Assembly: GCF_010015445.1 (NCBI RefSeq)
Contig: NC_053133.1
Coordinates: forward strand, 19,259,922-19,323,921
From: Perca fluviatilis
Taxonomy: Eukaryota > Chordata > Actinopteri > Perciformes > Percidae
Direction: 5' to 3'
DNA: 64,000 nt
Below the pieces are notes generated by a model, which did not search any database, was not told the DNA's origin, and saw only the letters and a program-made list of their open reading frames with translations. Below, one piece after another: positions 1 to 30,769 of this stretch. Position 1 is the first letter of the stretch; each line of letters opens with the position of its first letter. Made by a program: the position numbers and the translations under genes.

Positions 1-2375
1 CCTGTAATTCTCCACTAAAAGAACCAAAGTGCTTAAGCAGTCAACACAATGCTCGATTCTCTGTCAGCACTTGATCTTTATCAAGTGGCAGCATTTGAAT
101 GGAGGCCGGCAGCTCTTCTGTTTATGTGGAGCTATTAGAATATGCATCTTGTTGCTGAAGCCTTGACGTACTTGAGCACATCCAACCTCACAACCAGACA
201 AGAAGCACGACTCACATCCTCTTACGGCAGATTCAGGAGGGATTCTGAGGTTATCTAAACTTGGACTTTCTGGCTGTAATCAGCCTCTTAATCTTTGTGC
301 TCTTCCTACTCAACCTCCTTTTTAGTCACTTTGTCCGTCCATCCATCTCGGCCCTTCTGTCCGTCTGGCTGTCACTGTGTGACGATAATAACCTATTTTA
401 TATCCCTGTGGTTTCATTTCTGGTGGAGACTGGCCAGGGTCGCCTTTCTGTCCCTGGTAACATTCATCAGCGTCAGACCCTTATTGGGTTGTGGTGCAAC
501 CTTCTTTATGGCCAGGATGAGCTGGGCTATTTGTTTCTCCCCTTGCAGCCCTCTCCGGCCCTGTCATGGCCTAGTGAGACTCAGCAGGAAAAACAGCCTC
601 TGGATTTAATGGGCTCCAAAGGCTAGTCGCTACATCGCACCAAACACACTGTCCAGTCCGACTGTGGATACGAGGGCTACTGACCAACATACAGATTCAC
701 ACATTAAGCTTGCATCAATGTACAAAGACCTTGGATAATAGATACACTACAATCAGACTATCCAACTCATAAGTCTCTGATTATATATAATAAGGAATAT
801 AATAGGAAACCACTGCTTTGTTGAATATCCTAGACTCTTTTTTTTTTTTCTCTGACTCACAAAGTAAGCAGAGTTACTTTAGAACAAGCAGCACTGCATT
901 GATAAGACTGAGACACTTAGCTTTATACAGATTTCTTCTTCTAAAAGAAGCAGTGAGGCTGATTATGATGACTGAGGATGGACCTCCCTTGAGGGGGGCC
1001 AAAGAGGCTACATCAGGTATCATTAAGATATTGCCTCATCAAATAGGATTATGGAATGTGTGTTTGTGTGTGTGTGGGCGAAGCAGAATGGCCATAAAAG
1101 GTTTAGTTTCTCTGGGTCAGTGCTGGTGTTGTCAAAGAGTGTGTCACCCAGTGAGGAGCTCGCCCAAGGACAGGTCGCAGCCTCAGCACCCACTCAAGGC
1201 TGCAATAGGATTTAAAACGTAGCTCCGCCTCTCTCCACCGCCTAAAGTTTTTAATTCGGGGAGACTCCCTGAGCAGAGACTTTCTCACAAACACACGTGA
1301 ATTGTCACAGTGATCTTTCTTTTGTTTGTTTTAATTGAAAACACAGAAGGGCATTTCTGGTGTTTCCACGCTTCACCCAGAGGAACTGGTCTGTGTAGTA
1401 AAGTCGAGTCATAATTACCATAATACAATCAGCATTACACAGATAACACCCCTATTTCCTACTGTCATTATTCAGACGTGCAGAATCACCCAGCCGTTCA
1501 ACTATTTGCTGAAAATACAGCACAGAGCTGCAGAGAGACAAACACTCATTATGTTCCAATTAATGTCCCATTGTAATTCTCTTCTCATGGGAGGTGTGCG
1601 ATCTGCTTCATAAACCCGAACTGAGGAAATCCTGAGCATTCATTACATCCCTAGTGTTTTTAGTGTTTGGTGTTTTTAATTTGTGAAAAACAGAATTCAT
1701 TATTGGCTCATTAATATCCCGATTAGAATAAGAATCACACCACAACAGACTATGTCCCCTTGAGTCAATGGTCTCTCAGATTACTGCAGCTAATTTGGTT
1801 AAACAGAGTAAGAATTTACCTTTCTACCCCGCCCACAGCCTCTCTGCTCCCCAACATGCAGAGTACAGTGAGATGTTGCCTGTGGCTGCCTGAAATAGCC
1901 ACCACAGGGATGACAAATAGACGGGGGGAGATTATGAAATTTGCTTAAGTGTGTTAATGGGCTGATTGCGGGAGCCCGCTGGATTTTGCTGGAAGTTGAT
2001 TGATTAGAGCTGCAGGTTTTTTCCACGCCCGGAGAGCTCAGGGATTTGACGGGGTAAAGGCGCTCGCCAAGTCTGTTACACCGGAATTGATCTTAATTAG
2101 ATCTGAAAGACCTGCCACAGCAGAATGGTCGCGGCGATTAAAATGAAAAACAGGAGAAATTACTGATCAAATTAATCATAATGTCGGGCTACAGCTGTAG
2201 GTTTGGTGTAATTTGCCACTCCAGTGAGTTACATCAGCCCAGGCAGGGAGAGGAGAGGTAGTACATACTGATCCGTGGCAGCGGGAAGCTTAGGCCAGCC
2301 TATCAACTCTCTTATTCCAGTTTGTACGCACCAGACCCTCCTGACCCTGCTGCGCCATCCAGTGGAGCCCCAAAA

Positions 2376-2410
<35 letters not shown>

Positions 2411-5400
2411 GTGGCTCTGATCTAATTAGTCACTTTTTATTGTTGTTTTTTGCCAAATCCTTCTACATTATGTCTTTGAGCAGCATCAACACTGAGCAGT
2501 CTCTACATTGCTCTTGTCATGGCTGTCTTGTCACTGGCATGTTGTGTGTTAGCTAATAGCCTCTGACCTTGGTCCAGTGTCTGGCTGGCTGGATTTTGGG
2601 GGGCCTGACGGAGAAGGAAGTGTCCTGTCTTCCTCCTCAGTCAGACTCCTGCCGTCTGTCTGTGTGTCTGTCTCTACTCCCCTTCGCAGTCGTCTCCTTG
2701 ATCGCTGTCAGAGCCCCACACTGGGCCTGTCCACTCTCCAGCCGCACACTCATAGGGGTAATTACAGCCTAGAGGCCTGCCTCCCATCCCTGTGCTCCAC
2801 AATTTACCACCAAAGCGTCCACAGACATCTCTCTTCTTCCCCACTGCACCCCGACATCACAGGACCGCAGGGCCTCAGACCCACAAGTGCTGCAATTACC
2901 TGAGACTCTCCACTATCCTTCTCTCTCTCTCTCTATCTCTCTCTCTCTCTCCTCACTCTCTGTTGCTCTCTCTTCTTCCCCCCCGCTCCCCTCTCCACCC
3001 CTCACTATTCCCTGGCAATCAGCCTTCATTAGAAGCCTCTGGTGAAAACCCATCGTCACCAAGGTCAGCGGCTGCCAACCACAACGGCCTTTCAGAGGCC
3101 TAGCTGTCTGCACTCTCCATCTCTCCTTGCCATTCTCCCCTCCTCCTCCCATTCGCTCCACCATCCTCCTCAAGTCTCTAGCCCATCTCTGCTGCTTTTG
3201 TCTCCAGCTGAGGCCCCTTCAGACACTCATGTCACTGTTTTACGCTGCAGTGCACTTTTACTTATGTCAACCGCTGTTAAAATCACCACTGTCCAATTTG
3301 CTCCAAATGTGTCTTTTTTTATGGGCGGTGGGCGTCTTTCCCATTATATTAACATGTGTATTAAATGACCCTTGCACATCGATTAATTGATTTTCCAGAT
3401 CAGCTCCACATCTATTCAATTTAGCAAAACCTGCCGCCATCATTCCACTGGGTATTAAATCAAAATTGAAATGACAAGCTCAAATGTAGACCAAATGGCT
3501 CATACTGTGGCTTGTCGATGAAACTGGCAACGCTTAAGTTGAGGAAAGAGTCCATTATCTATCGAATGTCTCATAATTCAACTGTGATGTCTGGTTTGAA
3601 AAAAGATTTCAGAGTTTATTAATAGAAATGTTAAAGATGTTTTTTAACTGACTTCTTGCAATAAACTACTTTGTGCAACTCCAAAACACATTTTGATTGC
3701 TTGTGAAAGCCAAACAAATTCCTGTTAGTCAAAGTCACAAACCAATTTTGTTTGCTTATTCAAGGTTGTTCAGTTAGAGAACTGAGGTAGTAGTAGTAAG
3801 TGCTTGGCCATGCCTATTAATATTAATAAGGGCATGAGGGCTTATTCTGATATTGTTTAGACGATTAGATTTTAGATAAATAATCATTAAAAATGTGGAT
3901 ATAAGACTAAGTGGTTAAAGGAAAATAATAAGAACAGCTCGAATCAAGAAACTTGAGTGATGACAGAAAATGACGTCACTTTACTGTAATGCAGCCTTCA
4001 AAACCAGGAGAAGACAACACTTACCATATTAGGATATCCAAAATCTAAGATGATATCTAGTTTCATATCCCGATATTGATATATTGTCAATATATTGCTC
4101 AGCCCTACATTAAAAAAAGATTTAGTTTTTCTCAAAAAAAAAACATTCAGACCGCCATGTTGGGAGATACATTTTCAGAAAACATAATTAATCATGTAAA
4201 TGTAAAAAAAAAAAAAAAGAAAGTTAATTTAACAGTGGAAAATGGCTTGGGGGGGGGGTATGGATTCTCAGTCTAATTACTTTCTCAAATCCAGGCGTAT
4301 TCTTACATTTCACATTAATCTTCAAGTGAAGGGAAAAATCTGAGTCCATTATCCACAATAACACATGTTTTAAAATCACAATTTTCTAATAAAACTTTTA
4401 AATATGTATAAATGTTATGTGGTGCCAGACTGTGTGCTGCTAGTTTTGGTTGTGTGGCTTAGAGCATGAACAGGCCCTCAGCTCTCCAGCAGCTCAGCCT
4501 AGCCTCTTATTAATGCACAGGAGATCCGGCTCTTAAGAAGGCAGAAAATTGCCTTACATAACAAGCGCTCCACAATTTAGAAATACAAATGTGCACTGTT
4601 GACTGAAGCAGAAAATAAGACTGTTGCCCATCAACAGAACCACATTTCATATGAATAATTATAAAGCATGGGAGCTAGATGAGGAAAACAACCTGACCAT
4701 GACAGCTCTACTACTTTTATTTACTATAAATGAGGGATTAGGCAGGAAGGAAATCTACAGACTTAAGGACCAACGATGAGCCCTGAATTTATAAATAGGG
4801 AGAAACTTAAATTTATCATATCATCATTCAGAAGGATCATTTGGAAAACTGTGGAGGCTCCCTCAATTATAAAATTACATCTACAGATGGTACTTGCACT
4901 TACTTTTTTAGCTTTTCTGGTTTTGTTGTGTTTTCAGACTTCACCTCAGTTGAAATTTTCTTTGCTTTTTGAGGTCTGCGATTCTTTTAAACATGGCCCC
5001 GCTACTCTCATGGTGGGCAGAGGGCTTCCAGCTCCGTCACCCTGCAGAACACCCAGCAGAAAGGCACAGCTCCCTGATCAGCCCACATGCACATTGGGGG
5101 TAACACGCATTAGACGCCCACAGGGGAGCCCTGAGATGGAGCACCAAGCCAGGGCTCACCTAACAGTGGATAAGGAATAGGGTTTCTTTAATTATGAGGC
5201 AGGGTTGTGACATTGAGTTCCCCCCTTCCTCCTCCAGCAGGCTCCCAGACACTGTCTAAGTGCTCCGCTCCGCTGAGGAGGCCAGTCCCCCCGCGGGGCG
5301 CGATTCCACTGCCTGTAATTTCTGATGCCCATTAGTGACCGCAAACAGAGCACCGGTTCACACAAGCAATACAGCCAAGCAGCGCTGCCACGCTGTAAAA

Positions 5401-8400
5401 AGACCCTTCTAATGCAATGTTATTGCATTATGCCCTCCTCATAGACCAAGTCAAAAGGCCCATTTGTGGTCCCTGCAGAATATTATCAGAAATTCTTCTC
5501 CAAAGAGTTTTCAGTCATGGTTAGCGGAGACAAGATTTGGTATATATTTTCCATGTATAGTTGGCTGCGTAAATAGAAATTCCTCTAAACTCTGCTACCC
5601 TGAACTCTATGAGGAGCATTTTGCGTTTAATTTTTTTCCTGGTGGGTGATTTTATGCTGTTTTTCATTATGGGATTTTGCAATTGATGCAGTTTTGTAAA
5701 TGGACTCAACTAAAATGCAAGAACAATGCATTTTCTTAAGTCAACTCCTTAAGCAGGGGAGGCTCAGAAGTCAAAACTCGAGGAATCAATACAAATACGG
5801 CTGGTAAATGTCGTCAATTCATCTCTCCACTTATGCTGATTTAGCTTTTGCCAACGAATGTGTATATTTTGGAGAAAAAGAGAGAGAGACCATGAAGCAG
5901 AGAGACATAGAGGGAGGGGAGGGAGGTGGATTTATTGATCAAGGGTGACCACATCTTAGCCACAGAGCCCCTCTCTCGTGATTAATCTTAGGGCTTAGAG
6001 TTGGCCAATGACACATGACAGGCCTCCCCCTCAAACTCCTCCATTTCTCTTCATTACTGGCTGTATTTTTGGACACCACAGTGGAGAGTAATCATTTACC
6101 TTTATTGTGTTTATAAAGCTGCGGCATGGATGACCCTTCCTATATTGAATTGAGGACATCAAAAGATCACTGGACATTGATTAGAAGGATATTAAAGTCA
6201 TTCAAATGCTATATTTATATGTCAAACAACAGCAGAGTGAAAAGAGAAGCCATTTCCAACTAAATGAAAATGAATGGTATCTAGTTGCTGCAATGGAAAC
6301 GAAACTCTTAAAATCATGCAATATGTTTTATTATGTATTGAATATTTGAGGTAATTGTCATCCAAAGACTGGGGAGAGTTTTCAATAATACACCAAAATA
6401 ATAGTGTTCATAATGTCTTTATAGTCCAATCGCATGACTTTAATGATTTTTATTTTTCATTTTCTCACAGCAACCAAAAAACGTAGCCATGTATCCACTT
6501 TAAAGTCATAGCCAGAGCAGCAGTAGATTTACTACAACACAGGTTTAATGCTGCTATGATTTCCAACCCAACACAGGTATGGTACAGAAATAACTGCACC
6601 AAATATGTCACATCATGAGCTGAAATGGTCAGCACTTTTCTGTAGATACTTAATCACCAAGTAGTTTCAAATTTAATACATCTGGAAACGCCTAAATATT
6701 ATAGATCATTCTTCAGGAAGAGAAATAGTGTAAGAGGAATGTAGTATAACTTATATTTGTACTCATGGAGTGTCCCCTAACCAGAGGAAATACATTGCTG
6801 CTGTGATTGATGACAAAGAACCCACTCTGAACCTCTGTGCCTCACAATTATCAACAAATGGGCTGGAGCGGATTTTATGTAATGATTAAAGCTGCTGTTA
6901 ATTTCACATGAGGGTAATGAGAGGGGAGATTGACGGCCACTGTCCGACACTCCATCATCCCTTTATAGTTAGTTTAAACGTTTTCACGACTCTTTTCCTC
7001 CTTCATTTGCATTTTGCCTCATTAGATATGGCCATTTCTGAGGCAGCCTGCGATATCCATTTCCTGGAGTTAATGCATTTTATTTGATCAGCCAAACCTC
7101 CTCAGTTAACTAGCTGTCATTCTGCTGTTTCATATGACATCACTCCATTAGCACCCACCATGCCACCTCCACATTCAGCCCGCTGCCACCACCATCCCTC
7201 CACTGCCTTAAGCAATTACAATGTCCAACCGTCTCCGGATGCAGCGTTATTGTATTCTGCCGGGTGTTATCTGCCCCAGTTGTTCTATCCGTCTTTCACT
7301 TCCCAATATTTTTTCTCAAGAATGGCTCTTTTTGGGGTTTATTTTTCACAACGGCTGGAGCAGAGGCCCAGTGGTGAGCAATAGCCAGGGCTCTGAGGAA
7401 TCAGAGTGCTTGGCCACAGTGCGAGGCCCCGCTAACCAAGGGACCAAAGGTGTTTTGGAGGGCCTAATGGCATTTTGATGTTCATAAGCACAGCGGATGT
7501 GAGTGAGGGGAGACAGGGAGGTAGGGGAGAGGCCATTTTGGGGGAGGAGGAGGAGAGTCAGCAGAGGACTGTCAGCGTAATACAGTGGACTGACAGAATT
7601 TTTTTTTTTTTTAAAGGTTTTTTTTTTTTTCCAAGTAGGAAAAGAGCAGGGAGCAGACAGAGATGTGGGGCCAGGATCAACTAGGGAAACTTCCATGTTG
7701 TTCCAGAGGACATTCTTCTCTGAAACAATACTGCTATTGACTGGTTTTGCCTACTTTGAAGTACTTTTGGCTGAGTGGTAGCGTAACGCATTGGCCGTCT
7801 CACATTTCTACGGAAAGGACTTTTTGGAAAGGAAAATATTAAATTCTATTTCTCGACAAAAGTTTACATATAGCTGTTTTCATTGTCAATTAAAAACTTA
7901 CTGACCACTAATTTGCTGAATCATTCTCTGTGGTCGTATATTCTCTTTTCTCTGATATATTAGATAAATGTTTGATTCTGTTGTTGAATCATAGATGAGC
8001 AGAAACTAAGTGTTACACACTGCTGAAGCCTGAGCGTAAATCTGCCTGCCTGCTGGTGTCTGCACTATGTTGTCCATTTATCTTTGCTCTTTTTTGTCTT
8101 GTGCAGGCCCTGAAAAAAAAGCAATTAAGTTTAAAACGGCCACATGAAAAGAGCAAAACCAAGAATAAACTCCAGTTAGTTTGTGTCAGACAATTTTGGT
8201 TTCCAGGGGTCCCTCCACGGTTTGCGGGGACGCTATTTTTCCCTCTATTCCTGAGATTACACGGGTTGCTGCACCAGGTGACCCTCATGGTCAAACAGGC
8301 AACAGAGAGCCTGGCGGAGTTTAGATTCGCTCTGCCTTCATACCGTCCAGAGAAAAAATGCATTTTTAACAATTTGCAGGCTTTTTTTGTTCTTTCAGAG

Positions 8401-11400
8401 ACACTTGTTTTGTGTTTGCTGATCTCTGTCTAGCCCTTTATATTTGGCTATATTAAACTGTGATAGTGCCGAGAGAGATGGCAGTTGTGGTGACTTAAAG
8501 GTGGCAAGATGATGTCACATAATATAATGGAGGCTTGAGTGTCTTGACAAAATAAAACTGCAATGTTCTAATATTTCTACATTTTTGACTTAAATTTAAC
8601 ATTTCAAACATTTCTTCAACAAACACTGGCTTCAGTTTATATTTGTTATTCCAACACTGACCACACTGGTCTATGCTGCTGAAAATCCTCTTGACGCCCC
8701 TTTTCATGAAATGAAAAGATCGAAACACAATGGTTAACATGCAGGTTCTGCAAACTGGAAGATCACTGTTTATCTTCTCCAACACATGCAATCAGTACAA
8801 ATGCTAGGCTGGTCTGTCATTTTGTGCCTCCCGCCGAGGTGTTGAGAGGAGTCACCGTGGCGGAAAATCACCTGTTTAGGTGTTGAACACAGCCTCACCT
8901 CTCCTTATTCCTGGCTCTCCTTCTAACTGCTATCCATATTACCCAGTGCCAGGAAGATGCAGCAATAAAACCTGCTCTCTTTTCACCTAGATTTACCAGA
9001 ATAACATAGCACCTGAAAGGGCTATTATCGAATGAAACACAATGATAATATTTCAAATCAATCTGAAAGCTTCTCCCAACAACCAATCACTCACGCAATG
9101 ACACCAAGCACAGCAGATTTTCAGGGAGACCCGGGGTGTGCTCGCCCGGGCAGATCACATTATCTGTGTGTTGATCTGTAGCCTCTTTGTAGATCTGTTT
9201 AACTGGCCATGTTGCATTTTCTCAGTGTCTCCATTCACTATTACAACACCCATAATACTGGATTTTCACCAACCTGGCTTAAAGACCCCTTTTATCAACA
9301 CTTAAGAAGGCATTTTATATTCTGAAAACATAAACTACCACAACCAGTAGATAGTCCAGGTTTAATTTCTTCCTCTCAACTACTACTTCTACATTTCCCA
9401 TCATAAATGAAGAGGAAATTATCTGTGAGTATCAGTTCGGCACTGCCTCAAGAAAACTCATTTTAGAATTTTGAAGATTGTGGTGTTATTGTGCATTATA
9501 CTTGCTTAGACATGTGTTGGCCAAATCCATTTTGGTATATCATTTTGATTACTATTTAAATAACACAAAACTCTTTCTATTCAAAACATGTTTTAACACT
9601 TAAGAAAATGACATTGTGCACTGCAAGATGTTTCAGTCTTGTGTTGCTGTCTTAAGCTGCTTTTCTTTTTAAAACATTTTCAACTCATTCTAAAAGCTTT
9701 TCAAAACAAAATTATTAATTCACATTTGTCTTTAAGTGGAAAAAAAAGTTAAAAAGGATTGTTTCTTTTTCTGTCTCTTCAAACTAAATGTTACCTACTG
9801 CCATCTTTAATTATTAAGTACAGTCTGTACAGTCTTATTGGTTATTGTGGTAATAAAAACAAAAGCTATAATATAGCCATTTGTATATTTATCAGTATAT
9901 TTGAGTCATATCAGTTAGGGTTAATTCTCACAATATTAATATTAAGGATATTATTCAAAATGTATAAATATCATGATATATATGTATATATATGGCAAAT
10001 GTTTGCAAAAGTACATGTAAAATAACCAGCATCTATCTCCCAGGCTTAATAACAGTTATTGTTTCATCCCATATTGCACTGTAAATTGTAGTGAAATGAG
10101 TCAGGTCTCTACATGAATTAAAATTTCACTATTTAGCAAAGCATACCCTGGGTAAAGGATTGTTTGGTCAAGAAGATGCATCATTAGGAGAAGACTACTC
10201 TGCAGCAGATTATTTTACAAGATGCAAGAGTAAACTCTTACATCTGAGTTAGCATCAACTTCAATGTAATGCAAACTACAGTTGTTGGAAGATCCAACAT
10301 CAGAAATGGTTTAATGAACATATATAGTAATTTTCCTTAAGCGTTAAAGCCTCCAAATTAGCTTACATATTATCCCATAGCGCATATAAATTTGGGAATT
10401 TACTATCAAATGTTCCAGCCTGAGGTTCTGTTATCTTTTTCCTTTTGCATGTAATGCCAGAATCAGGTTTGTGGTTTTCTAACATTTGAGACGTCATGAT
10501 ATCCGAAGGACAACTGCTGGACACATAAAAGACAATCTTGCGATTATCGAGGAAAAACTGGATGACTTTCAGACGAGGGGAGGCAATATCAATCACGGCC
10601 AATTTAAGGCCACCTACATGAAATATGATTTCATAAGACAAATGCAGTGTCATTCTTAATGTGCTTAACCTTTACTGTCAATGAAAAAGTATTGATCGCT
10701 CTGTGGCCTTTTTTCATCATTTGATTTCAGAAAGTGTAATAATATATGGTGGTGGGATAAGATAAAAGATGAATGGCAACTGAATGATTTCAGATGAACA
10801 AAGCTGAATTCCCTGCAGAGCACAGAGTGTGGAAAAATTGATGCTTTCAGGAAAATAATTTATTTTACAGCACATTGTATTTTACATAAACCTCATAAAA
10901 CACATGCAATAGTTTTTATATATAAACTCTGCTTTTAATTCAGCAGTTTTGTTTTGATATGTTTCCTACCAGTATTAGCAGCAGGGAGCAAGCAGTCTGT
11001 TTCTAAGCAGTGTTTCTATTATTTCTCTATTCTGTTGAGTAATTGGGAGGTCTCCTATCTCTTCTTGGTCTTTGATCTACTTACTCAACCTAATAAGAAT
11101 TTGCTCTGCTGCACTACAACCAAATCAGCAGTGCATTTTCAGCCCCCTAATAAGTGGTTAGCTTGATTTATATGGGTAATCTCGGCGATGTGGCGGGGCT
11201 CTACAACCTGTCCCTGATGCAAGCAGCCTCTTTTCACAACCACAGGCCAGACCATATGAGTCCATTATAGCGGGGCTAAAGATGGTCATTTTAACCCTCC
11301 TCTCCTTCAAAAGTAACCGTGTGAGTGTGCATTATGAAGCAGGTGGAATTCTTAGTCGAAGCGTATTGAAGGGGTTGGCTATACGATACATGGCCACACT

Positions 11401-11795
11401 GCCTGTCTCTAATGCGAAAGCGGGATGCTGTTGGGCCGTTGCTGCGGGTGGAGAGGCTTGGCTTGGCCCGTGGGGAGCCCCAGGGGCCAGAAGAAACACT
11501 TAGAGTGGTAAAATTGCCACTTATTCACAATCACCCTCCCGTTCTCACTGCTCCTCCCCACCCTTGAGCCTCCCACTGGGTTCAGGAGAACAGACCTCTG
11601 GGAACTGTATGATGGACTGCATGGCCCTCTCTCCTGGAATATACAGGCCTCACTGCAGTTAGCCTATTCTGGCCTTGGCAACAATGACGCCCCCCACACC
11701 GAGCCCTCCTGAACCTGCTTTTTTAGGCATACTTGTAAACATCTGCACGGGTGAACAGATGCAGTTTTAACGAATGATTTCTTTGCCCTCACCAG
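1..11795. other. Non-coding stretch, probable pou6f2 intron
   Basis: No open frame here resembles the known N-terminal part of POU6F2 (including its Gln/Pro-rich segment) or any other protein I recognise. The first recognisable exon starts at 11796 in phase 0 and is an internal exon, so this DNA is most simply intron. It has CT-rich runs (about 2371-2411 and 2921-2950), poly-T (7599-7631), a hAT-like scrap near 4041-4107, and some AT-homeobox-site-rich patches listed under findings. A small exon missed by eye cannot be excluded. Confidence 0.6.
4041..4107. repeat. hAT-like MITE end fragment
   Basis: The stretch carries a run of alternating GATATTGATATATTG-type sequence ending in GCTCAGCCCTAC, the usual outer end of a common family of non-autonomous hAT elements in fish. 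Only one end is recognisable, so this is a fragment. The identification rests on remembered family sequence. Confidence 0.35.
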
Positions 11796-27719
<15,924 letters not shown>

Positions 27720-28495
27720 ACGAGCTCTAAGGCAAAACAGAGGAGTTGAAAAGAGGCAGCCATTAAAAACAACCGAGGCGGATGAACTCATCTTGAAATG
27801 AGAACTGAAAAATGTTCCAAAGTCACCTGGATGGACAGTCATGAGTTTGCAAACAAAAACTATGTGTTGTCAGTGTGATTACCACACCAATGTAAATGAC
27901 CTTGGCGAAACCAAAAACATGAAAAAAGAGATTAATATCTGAGTATTATGTAAAAACATAAGGTGTGCTATTTCAAAGAGTTTTAGATTCTGGCCTTACA
28001 GGCCACACTATCGCCCAAATTCTGGTTCCCACGAGGAAGGATTTAGTAAAGAGATCATACCAAATCAAAACACTATTTACCAAAGTCTGTTGCATCTGAG
28101 TACTAAGAATAATTTTGTAATGTAAATGTGCTCTAAATTTTTACATTTGTACTGGCAAATCTAAGCTATATGTGTGAGTTTGAGTATACATTTTATCTTT
28201 GTCTCGCTTACTTTTTTCTTCATTGTTTGTATGTAAATATCTTAAAAAAAACAAAACAGAAAAATCCTGTCTTTGAATTGAAATCACGCTGAAAAAGTTT
28301 CTCTTTTGGACAAAAAAAACGTTAACCTTTGCTGTTAAACAATTGCATAATAATGTTGTTTGCCTCTGATTTGTGTTTCATCTGCAAATATTTTCAGTCA
28401 CAGTGTAACTTTGTACAACTTTTACAGGTATTTATTAATAATCTCATGAGATTGTTTCAAAGGACAAACGGAGGGTGTAAACTAAGGACTTTCAC

Positions 28496-28532
<37 letters not shown>
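28496..28532. repeat. (GAT)n trinucleotide repeat
   Basis: About 12 consecutive ATG/GAT units lie within the presumed pou6f2 3' UTR. No other structure was seen in it. Confidence 0.95.
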
Positions 28533-28960
28533 GGGGTTTCAGTGTCTGTCAAGTCTACTGCAGCTTTGTTTTGAACTACTGTGTCATTCTGTTGCCAAAG
28601 CCTGATAGCCAAAGAACACATACATTTCAGCTCAAGGACTGGTGAAGATTTTACCTTGCTCGTTCACACGGCTTTCTCCCCCCTTTTTCTAAAGTGTTTT
28701 ACTCTGTGGGTCAAGTTTAACAAAACAAAATAAGTAACACTACCATGTCAAACAGCTCCAACAGAGTCTGCTGTAATAACCTATCACTGCAATATAGAAA
28801 ATGTGTTGGATGAATTTTCTTTTAAGCAAATTAGCTTCTGCATGCTTCAACTCAAAACACGTAGGATTATTTACAGCCTTAGCTGTATTGATTTATAGAT
28901 TTCACCAGGCAACCCAAAATTAACATCTAACATCAGTGAAAATAACACATAATTTTACAT

Positions 28961-28966
28961 AATAAA
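28961..28966 (+). terminator. Candidate pou6f2 poly(A) signal
   Basis: A canonical AATAAA lies about 1.24 kb after the stop codon. A second AATAAA lies at 29917-29922. The choice between them is not determined by sequence alone. Confidence 0.4.
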
Positions 28967-30769
28967 GCCTTTGATTAAGCCCTAAAACGAACTAAACGTG
29001 TGGTTAAAGCCTGTTTGTTGCCACTGACCAAACTACTGAGCTCATTCCAGTTCATATGTTTTTTATAACCTGAATATTTCAACTCAAACGTGGTTTTCTG
29101 CAAAGATAAATGTTTTACAGGTTTACAGATGTTACAATCAACATATTAAATGAAATGTGTTATTTTGTACAGTAAAAATGCTTTAAAAAGGTTAATTTCA
29201 ACAGATTCTCTTACAAGATTTGATGCATTTCTGGTTATTTTGGGGGTAAAAAATGTGTTTCAATTAACTCTCCATCACTGTGTACTAAACTGTTCATTTT
29301 ACATGATATTACCTTGTGAAAGAACGTCCCTACAAATATGTGGCTCTCACGAAACCCCTCACAGGAAAAGACAAAAAAAGAAGTGAATGTTGAGAATAAG
29401 TGTCACATGTCAGAACGAGTGAACTTAATTTGAAGTGAGGCAAAATTTGATGCAATTTATTCAGAATCATGTGTCTGCTTGATATCTGTCCTTTCATGTC
29501 ACATTGGTTATCTCAGTCTTTCAGTCCCCTGTGCACTGCTGTGTTCTTCGTCACTGGAAAACACACACAAACACACTCTGTAAATGTTAGAAAACAAATG
29601 GAAAAAGCTTTATGTGCTTGTGTTTTAAAAGAAATAATTGCAGGAAAGGCAACCATAGACTAATTTCTTTTGGTGCACAGAGACTTTAGATATCATTTTC
29701 ATTATATATTCAACTCAATTTTCATCTGCACGCCTACAGCAACACCTACTTTACAAATTTCTTATGTTTTTCTTTTGTATTTCCTCCTTTATGTTTCTTC
29801 CAATACATCATTCAGGCAAATCTTTGGCCAACATGTCTGCATCCACCCACAACACAAACTTCTGAGAAAGCAGCAGGCTCCTGCAGGTAGAATATGGATC
29901 TGTTCTGAGGCTTATCAATAAAGCTGTAACCAAAACCAAAATATAAAATAAAAAAGAATACACAGAAAGGAGTTATGCCTTTGTTCAACTTTTCAATGCT
30001 GGACCAAAGCTCTATAGTTATGCACATTGTACAAAGAAATAGATTCATGTTGTTGACAATCTTTTAAAACGGAGATAAAAGAATTGAAGAGTAGAAACAT
30101 ACGTACAGTAGTCCATCCAAGGTTTACCTCAGTATTGTTCTTGTAAGAATCATACGAACGCCATACAAGCAGCAGCAGGTCAGTAGAAAAGACAGATGGT
30201 TACTCTGCACTGTGTCAATGTTCACCTTCAATGTGGAGGGAGAGGCTTGTGTTTTATTTATTATAATGTAACACATGATTGTTTTATTTTTGTGAAGTGG
30301 TTTCCTGAGCCACATGTGACTCTCTGGTCATCAGTTCTTTTTTTTTGGGGGGGGGGGTTGCATTATTTCTCATTTGTTGTGACATTCACCTCTCAGTTTT
30401 CACAGACCTGTAGACCCGTGTAGAAAAAGGAGATTACAGTGATGTTGCTCTTAACCCAATTAGGATGATTTGTTAATCACCTTTAAATGCTTTTGTGAAA
30501 TTTTACTAACAAACAAACTGGTTTGACGTTTTGTTAATAGTCGAAGAACTCGAAACCAAAGCTGAAGAGCCTGCAGAGGTTGGTTTTCATTTTTTTATAG
30601 ACTGAAAACTGTACTTAATCTATAGAGCAATATCTGTTTGGTCAGTTAAGCAGCACTTTGTGTATTTCCCAAAAAAAAAAAAAGCTTCAAGTCTGTCACA
30701 TTGATTTGTACCATAATTAGTAATAAACAATTGTTTGACATTAACTTTTTGTCCTGTTTTCAGTGGAAT

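Larger units (their letters stand above)
27720..28990 (+). other. pou6f2: pou6f2 3' UTR (extent inferred)
   Basis: AT-rich non-coding sequence follows the stop codon. It contains an ATG/GAT trinucleotide repeat at about 28496-28532 and AATAAA at 28961-28966. A later AATAAA at 29917-29922 could define a longer 3' UTR. I cannot tell which site is used. Confidence 0.5.

Noticed and set aside
261..1222. Several overlapping open frames at the left edge (121, 104 and 134 codons)
   Set aside because: Low-complexity hydrophobic or mixed translations in AT/CT-rich DNA with no recognisable motif, domain or splice-consistent partner.
7766..7840. TTGGCTGAGTGGTAGCG, resembling a tRNA A box
   Set aside because: No B box (GGTTCGA-type) or cloverleaf follows; at best a decayed SINE head.
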